In this document: piece by piece, positions 6,717-10,208 of the stretch
How positions within the stretch are numbered: the first letter of the stretch is position 1
Layout of the letters: each line of letters begins with the position of its first letter
Origin: CAYGKP01 sp964350605
GTDB lineage: Bacteria > Bacteroidota > Bacteroidia > Cytophagales > JAAEPT01
Direction: 5' to 3'
Length of the DNA stretch: 10,208 nt
NCBI GenBank assembly: GCA_964350605.1
Contig: CAYGKP010000080.1
Span: 1-10,208, forward strand
The notes under the pieces: generated by a model
Databases searched by the model: none
Told to the model about the DNA's origin: nothing
What the model saw: the letters and a program-made list of their open reading frames with translations, nothing else
Program-made: the position numbers and the translations under genes

Positions 6717-7391
6717 ATGAAATTAAATCATGCATTGATCATGGCTGCCGGACGTGGCATGCGGATGATGCCATTGACTGAAAGTATTCCGAAGGCAATG
6801 GCCATCGTCGATGGCAAGACGATGATTGCTTCTGGGATCGATAAGATTCGTCGGCAGATCGAGCACATTCACATTACCGTTGGGTATAAAGGTGCGATGC
6901 TCGCCGCTCATGTGATTGAGCACGAGGTCTCTTCCATTTTCAATACCGAGGGTAAGGGAAATGCTTGGTGGGTGTACAATACCCTACTTGCCAATACCGA
7001 TGCGCCGGTCTTGGTGCTAACCTGTGACAACGTGGTGGAGTTGAATCTCGAGCGGATCATGTCGGATTACGAATCCTTCGGCGCCCCGGCAGGCATGATC
7101 GTGCCGGTCGAACCGATTGCTGGCCTGGAGGGCGACTTCATACACCTGGACGAAAAAGCCCGCATCACGCGCATGGACCGCGCGGAACCCACGCCGATTT
7201 ATGCTTCGGGCATTCAGGTGCTCAACCCCAAGAAGATCAACAAGTTGACCAAGCCCACCGAGAATTTTTACGACCTCTGGCAGGGGCTGATGACTGAAGG
7301 CGAACTCTATTGTTCGAAGGTCTATCCCGATCAATGGTATGCGGTTGATACCGTCGAGCAACTTAACGCGCTGAACGAGAAAAGGGCCTAG
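6717..7391 (+). CDS. Sugar-phosphate nucleotidyltransferase
   Basis: A 224-residue cytoplasmic enzyme that would join a nucleoside triphosphate to a sugar 1-phosphate or related phosphate, supplying an activated precursor. The N-terminal signature A-A-G-R-G-M-R-M-M-P-L-T is at 10-21, followed by P-K-A-M at 25-28, matching the GxGxR...PK nucleotide-binding loop. T-C-D-N at 102-105 supplies the first metal-binding Asp. Y-A-V-D-T at 208-212 would supply the second near the end. The small size and absence of a C-terminal beta-helix exclude GlmU and RfbA, and resemble MurU or LicC-like single-domain enzymes. It follows the dehydratase by ten bases, so the two may act in one nucleotide-sugar route. 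The stop TAG at 7389-7391 shares the palindrome CTAG with the convergent hydrolase gene. The substrate is unknown. Confidence 0.86.
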   Translation: MKLNHALIMAAGRGMRMMPLTESIPKAMAIVDGKTMIASGIDKIRRQIEHIHITVGYKGAMLAAHVIEHEVSSIFNTEGKGNAWWVYNTLLANTDAPVLVLTCDNVVELNLERIMSDYESFGAPAGMIVPVEPIAGLEGDFIHLDEKARITRMDRAEPTPIYASGIQVLNPKKINKLTKPTENFYDLWQGLMTEGELYCSKVYPDQWYAVDTVEQLNALNEKRA

Positions 7392-9754
7392 CGCACCGCG
7401 CGAAGCACCACCGCCTGGGTAGCCGACTGCAAGCGAATCAGGTAGATTCCTTCGGGCACATCCGAGGTCGAAAGGGTAAAGGGCAAGCCCTCGACCGAAG
7501 CGACTTTGACCGTCCGGCCCATCACGTCGGTGAGGGTCACCTTCGCGCCCGACCAATCGCCGTTGCCACTCAAGGTAATTTGATCGGTGAACGGATTCGG
7601 ATACGCGATTACTTGCGCTTTGCTGCTTGCACCAACATTCAACGATACGATGGGCGAAAGCGTCGCCTCGCCGGAGAAGTCCACTTGGCGCAGGCGGTAG
7701 TAGTGGGTTCCTTCTTTCAGGTCGGAATCCAGGAATGTGTAGGACAGCGGCTCGCTTGTCGTGCCCGACCCAGCGACCGAGCCAATGTCGGCAAAGGTCG
7801 TTCCGTCCCTGCTGTGAAGCACTTCGAAGCGGGCGTTATCGGTTTCACTAGCTGTGGTCCACGTCAATTGGGCATTCGAACCAACTGCCGTCGCATTGAA
7901 GCGTGCCAACTCCACCGGCAAGGGAGAAAGTGAAATCACGTAGGTGGTGATTGATTTGGCCGGAAGGGTTTGGGTGCTCGATACGTCAACCGCCCCCAGA
8001 TCTTCCCAGAATTCGCCTTCCTCCGATTCATAGGCCACCGTTCCCAAGACGGTGCCCGTCCCCAGGGAAATGTCAAGGTCTTGGTCGCCGTTGTAATTGT
8101 TGATGGCCACCAAGGTGATCGAGTTGCCCGCCGGATTCAGGTAGGCGTTGACTTTCAACGTGGCCGAGCTGCCCGACACATCAATGCGGTCATACCCCTT
8201 GTCAACGAACTTTGAATAGTGCTTGATCGCGTAGTAGGGCGGCTGAATGGTGTAGGCCCCCGCAGCTGTCATGGGAATCATGGCTTTCGCGTCGCCGTCG
8301 TACCACACCAAGTCCCAGTAGATGTAGGCGGCGGCATTCGCCTCAGTCACGTTCGCATGAATCATCCGCGCGATGTCGAGCCAGTTGTAGTTGTCGGACG
8401 AAAACTCGGTCATCCAAGCCGGACGGTCCCCGAAATCGTCGCGGACCATCTGCAGGTTCGAGGGGTCGGTTTCGAAGCCCGTGTTGCTGCCCCCATAGTT
8501 GTAGAGGTGGTAGCCGTACACATCCACGTAGCTTTTCGGTTGGACGGTTTCGGCCAAGGTTCGGAACGTGTTGCCACCCCAAGGTGCGCCGCCGATGTTC
8601 TCTGGTTCGACACCCACGATCTTCGGTAGCGCAGGGCGGTCCTTGATTCGATTCCAAATGCTGTCAAGGGCTGTGGCATAACTCGCGTACCCGCCTGTCT
8701 CGGTGGGTCGCCAGCCACAGGTTTCCCAACCAACGTTTTCATACCCCGCTTCGTTCTGTACGCTGATGTAGTCAGGCACAAACGTCATGTTGTTAAGCAT
8801 GTCTACCCAATACTGCGCGAATTCCGAATACATGAACTGCCCGGCGTTTTGGCGCAGACCGCCAGTGTTGAAGGCGTTGTTACTCTTCAAGTAGGGCGGC
8901 GGGCTCCACGAGCAAAGCAAGACTTCAATGTCCGGGTTGTGGGCCTTCGCTTCTGCATAAAACTCGGGGTTCGCCTGGTTGTGCATCCGCGCGTAGTTGA
9001 AGGGCCAGTCCGTTCGGCTGTCCATTGTGACCGGCGAGGTGACACCTGGATAGCCCTCGGGGAAATACCAGTTTTTCAGGCGAATTATGTCCAGGCCCAA
9101 ATCGTCGAACATCAAATCATAAAGCGTCGCCTTATCGGGGCTGACGTAGACCCGCTCGGCTGACCAAGTGAGCGCCCCGCCAAAGCCAACCATCTCCTGA
9201 TGGGTGGTCGTCGGGTCGAGCACCACATCGGCGGTTGCTGGGCCGCCCGACACGTCGGGGATTGCGAAATCGTCGAAGTAAAAATCGCCCGTGCCGATGT
9301 AGTGCATCCTCAGCGTGACAGCGGCTTGGGTCGGCGTGAAGTTGAACGTGTATTGCTGCCAAGTGTTCGTAACCACGAAATCCTGCGCGCCATAGTAGGC
9401 GGGTGCCGCGTCTTTCTGCACGATCACGCGAATCGAGTTTCCACCCGTTGCCGAGCGGGCCCAGAAAGTCAGTTGATGGGGGATGCCGACTGCCGCGGTA
9501 AAGGCCGGGCCAATCGTCTGAACGTCCCAGGGATTTGCGCCCGTCGCAGTAACGTTCGCACGAAACGAATTGGTCCCGCCGTGGACGCTGCCAGTGTAGG
9601 GAATCGTGAAGGTCGCCGCGCCGCCGCCGCCTACGCCAGACCACCAACCGGCGGCCCCCGCTTCGAAGTCGCCATTGGTCAGAAGGTTTTGGCCCAAAAC
9701 CGAAAGAGGCAGGGCGATCCAGAAACCGAGAACGAAAAACTTCAAGCGAGACAT
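7388..9754 (-). CDS. Secreted GH30-like glycoside hydrolase with CBM4/9 module and T9SS sorting domain
   Basis: A 788-residue exported polysaccharide hydrolase. Residues 1-21 form a signal peptide (basic start, hydrophobic core, cut likely before Q22). Residues 22-168 resemble a CBM4/9 carbohydrate-binding module, with N-G-D-F-E-A-G at 27-33 and D-F-Y-F-D-D-F at 157-163. The barrel starts near 187 (M-V-G-F-G-G) and shows S-W-S-P-P-P at 282-287. Q-N-E-A at 333-336 carries the likely acid/base E335, and W-M-T-E-F-S at 447-452 the likely nucleophile E450. A beta-sandwich side domain covers about 510-608, a fibronectin-like segment about 612-706, and the T9SS C-terminal domain about 716-788 (Y-P-N-P-F near 718, G-I-Y-L-I-R-L at 769-775). 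The frame is open back to 9874, but M1 at 9754 has AGGAG nine bases upstream and begins the signal peptide. GH30 subfamily and substrate, possibly xylan-like, are uncertain. Confidence 0.9.
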   Translation of the reverse strand: MSRLKFFVLGFWIALPLSVLGQNLLTNGDFEAGAAGWWSGVGGGGAATFTIPYTGSVHGGTNSFRANVTATGANPWDVQTIGPAFTAAVGIPHQLTFWARSATGGNSIRVIVQKDAAPAYYGAQDFVVTNTWQQYTFNFTPTQAAVTLRMHYIGTGDFYFDDFAIPDVSGGPATADVVLDPTTTHQEMVGFGGALTWSAERVYVSPDKATLYDLMFDDLGLDIIRLKNWYFPEGYPGVTSPVTMDSRTDWPFNYARMHNQANPEFYAEAKAHNPDIEVLLCSWSPPPYLKSNNAFNTGGLRQNAGQFMYSEFAQYWVDMLNNMTFVPDYISVQNEAGYENVGWETCGWRPTETGGYASYATALDSIWNRIKDRPALPKIVGVEPENIGGAPWGGNTFRTLAETVQPKSYVDVYGYHLYNYGGSNTGFETDPSNLQMVRDDFGDRPAWMTEFSSDNYNWLDIARMIHANVTEANAAAYIYWDLVWYDGDAKAMIPMTAAGAYTIQPPYYAIKHYSKFVDKGYDRIDVSGSSATLKVNAYLNPAGNSITLVAINNYNGDQDLDISLGTGTVLGTVAYESEEGEFWEDLGAVDVSSTQTLPAKSITTYVISLSPLPVELARFNATAVGSNAQLTWTTASETDNARFEVLHSRDGTTFADIGSVAGSGTTSEPLSYTFLDSDLKEGTHYYRLRQVDFSGEATLSPIVSLNVGASSKAQVIAYPNPFTDQITLSGNGDWSGAKVTLTDVMGRTVKVASVEGLPFTLSTSDVPEGIYLIRLQSATQAVVLRAVR

Positions 9755-9768
9755 AGTAGAGCGTCTCC

Positions 9769-9800
9769 TAAAGATAGCCCAGCCACGGAAAAATCTCAAA
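9769..9800 (-). promoter_or_regulatory. Bacteroidota-type promoter for the glycoside hydrolase
   Basis: On the minus strand a TTTG element (complement of 9797-9800) is followed, after 20 bases counted from the end of TTG, by TATCTTTA (complement of 9769-9776). This fits the known Bacteroidota pattern of TTTG at -33, a 19-21 base spacer, and TAnnTTTG at -7 with one mismatch. The -7 box ends only 14 bases before the ATG at 9754. The AGGAG immediately after the box would therefore lie at or before the transcription start, so the leader would be extremely short. Confidence 0.5.
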
Positions 9801-9844
9801 AAACCCCAGAATGATTCAGAAGTCGGTTTTGACCCGTAATCGAG

Positions 9845-9916
9845 TAGCCCCGCCCGGGATCGAACCGGGATCAAGCGTTTAGGAAACGCCTATTCTATCC
9901 GTTGAACTACGGAGCC
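9845..9916 (-). tRNA. tRNA-Arg, anticodon CCU
   Basis: Read on the minus strand, 72 bases fold as a complete cloverleaf. The 7-bp acceptor stem pairs GGCTCCG with CGGGGCT and contains two G-U pairs (G1-U72 and U4-G69). The D stem is GTTC/GAAT. The anticodon stem GGCGT/ACGCT carries the loop TTCCTAA, giving anticodon CCT (reads AGG). The variable loop is TGAT. The T stem CCCGG/CCGGG carries the loop TTCGATC. The discriminator base is A, followed by CTCG, so CCA is not encoded and must be added after transcription. The gene is intact and lies upstream of the hydrolase on the same strand. The 90 bases between them hold the hydrolase promoter and T-runs but no convincing terminator hairpin. Confidence 0.93.
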
Positions 9917-10047
9917 ATTCGCTGCTTGTGCGAACAGGGGCAAAGATCGGGATTTCTGAGAGGAACGAGCGGGCCACCTCCTGCACTTAAGAAATTACCG
10001 TTTGCTACCTTCCGTGTCCACCCGTGTACCCCCGACCGACCGAACCG
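9917..10047. promoter_or_regulatory. Divergent intergenic region between tRNA-Arg and lipoprotein gene
   Basis: This 131-base stretch separates outward-facing genes and so should hold a promoter for each. Towards the tRNA there is a GATCTTTG box. Towards the lipoprotein, TACCTTCC at 10006-10013 is a poor match to TAnnTTTG (four of six fixed bases), 34 bases before the ATG. TTACCGTTTG at 9995-10004 is another partial match with one extra spacer base. No Shine-Dalgarno precedes the ATG at 10048. No other structure was recognised. Confidence 0.3.
9941..9948 (-). promoter_or_regulatory. Possible -7 promoter box for the tRNA-Arg gene
   Basis: On the minus strand the octamer GATCTTTG differs from the Bacteroidota -7 element TAnnTTTG only at its first base. 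Its end lies 24 bases before the tRNA 5' end, a reasonable leader for a tRNA transcript. No matching TTG element at the usual upstream spacing was found, so this is tentative. Confidence 0.35.
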
Positions 10048-10208
10048 ATGCAACGAATTTCTTTTGCCTTTTCCCTCGCCTTGTTGGCTGGCTGTACCTC
10101 GCCAACCCCTCAAAAAACCCAGGGCCAAACGACGCATCAAAATGCCCAGCAACCGCGAATCGTTTCAGTCGATCCGAATCTAAAGTGCATCAATCCAGGT
10201 GCGCTAGT
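10048..10208 (+). CDS. Lipoprotein of unknown function, 3' truncated by the window end
   Basis: The frame from ATG at 10048 stays open to the last base, giving 53 residues of a longer protein. It begins M-Q-R-I-S-F-A-F-S-L, a short basic-hydrophobic signal, and reaches the lipobox L-A-G-C at residues 13-16. Signal peptidase II would cut before C16, and the cysteine would be lipidated, placing the protein in a membrane, probably the outer membrane. After C16 comes a linker rich in Thr, Gln and Pro, typical of lipoprotein tethers, then the start of a possible domain (P-R-I-V-S-V-D-P at 36-43 and L-K-C-I-N-P-G at 45-51). The function is not recognisable from the visible part. The start is supported by the signal peptide alone, as no Shine-Dalgarno precedes it. 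Confidence 0.72.
   Translation, partial: MQRISFAFSLALLAGCTSPTPQKTQGQTTHQNAQQPRIVSVDPNLKCINPGAL

Noticed and set aside
7017..7556. Minus-strand open frame of 179 codons spanning the convergent junction
   Set aside because: It overlaps two confident genes, and its composition (many Arg, Gly and Asp) with no motif marks it as a shadow.
9132..9814. Long open frames on both strands across the 5' half of the hydrolase gene (for example 9200-9814 plus, 9132-9647 minus)
   Set aside because: They lie wholly inside a well-supported coding gene, are rich in Arg and Gly as expected of shadow frames in GC-rich DNA, and show no recognisable domain.
9777..9844. Intrinsic terminator after the tRNA
   Set aside because: There is a T-run on the minus strand (GGGGTTTTTTG), but the preceding near-palindrome around GAATCATTC allows only about three pairs with a usable loop, so no stable hairpin was found.
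9755..9874. N-terminal extension of the glycoside hydrolase by 40 residues
   Set aside because: The frame is open back to 9874, but the extension would overlap the tRNA-Arg gene and hide the signal peptide. ATG at 9754 with AGGAG upstream starts exactly at the signal peptide.
9845..9916. tRNA-Arg as an integration site with an attachment repeat
   Set aside because: The tRNA 3' end was not seen repeated elsewhere in the window, and no integrase or mobile gene is present.
1..10208. CRISPR arrays, insertion sequences or tandem repeats
   Set aside because: No regularly spaced direct repeats, transposase motifs or terminal inverted repeats were seen on reading both strands.

Overview
The window looks like chromosomal DNA from a member of the Bacteroidota. 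The main evidence is the secreted glycoside hydrolase at the right. It has a signal peptide, a fibronectin-like segment and a C-terminal tail of the type IX secretion (T9SS) sorting kind, with a YPNP motif and a G-I-Y-L-I-R-L ending. Supporting signs are a lack of Shine-Dalgarno sequences before most genes, several boxes resembling the Bacteroidota -7 promoter element TAnnTTTG, and a tRNA gene without an encoded CCA end. Base composition is moderate: a few 60-base rows counted by hand ranged from about 45 to 70 % GC. That composition and the style of the C-terminal region would fit a Saprospiria-like organism, but this placement is only an inference.

Bases 1-7391 carry eight co-directional plus-strand genes: the 3' part of a long-chain acyl-CoA synthetase, a small TerB-like protein, a Wzx-type flippase, a GT4-like glycosyltransferase, an FkbM-family methyltransferase, a GT2 glycosyltransferase, a PseB/CapD-like nucleotide-sugar dehydratase and a sugar-phosphate nucleotidyltransferase. 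Gaps run from 36 bases down to overlaps of 1 and 4 bases, so most of this is probably one transcription unit, perhaps re-initiated at a promoter-like box before the TerB-like gene. The six genes from 1341 on form a surface-glycan block. The dehydratase and nucleotidyltransferase would supply a modified nucleotide sugar, the two glycosyltransferases would build a lipid-linked oligosaccharide, the FkbM enzyme would O-methylate it, and the flippase would move it across the inner membrane. No polymerase, ligase, initiating transferase or chain-length regulator lies in the window, so the pathway is incomplete here.

Bases 7388-9754 hold one large minus-strand gene. It encodes a secreted GH30-like hydrolase with an N-terminal CBM4/9-like module, a catalytic barrel with a beta-sandwich side domain, a fibronectin-like segment and a T9SS sorting domain. 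It converges on the glycan operon so closely that both genes use the palindrome CTAG at 7388-7391 for their stop codons. It has a good promoter candidate just upstream.

Bases 9845-9916 are a minus-strand tRNA-Arg with anticodon CCU. After a 131-base divergent intergenic region, a lipoprotein gene starts at 10048 and runs off the window end.

No mobile element, CRISPR array or integration scar was seen. No complete new defence or mobile system is evident. The most interesting points are the composition of the glycan locus, a dehydratase with altered active-site spacing, a mini-ORF that may couple the flippase to the GT4 gene, and the shared-stop convergence.
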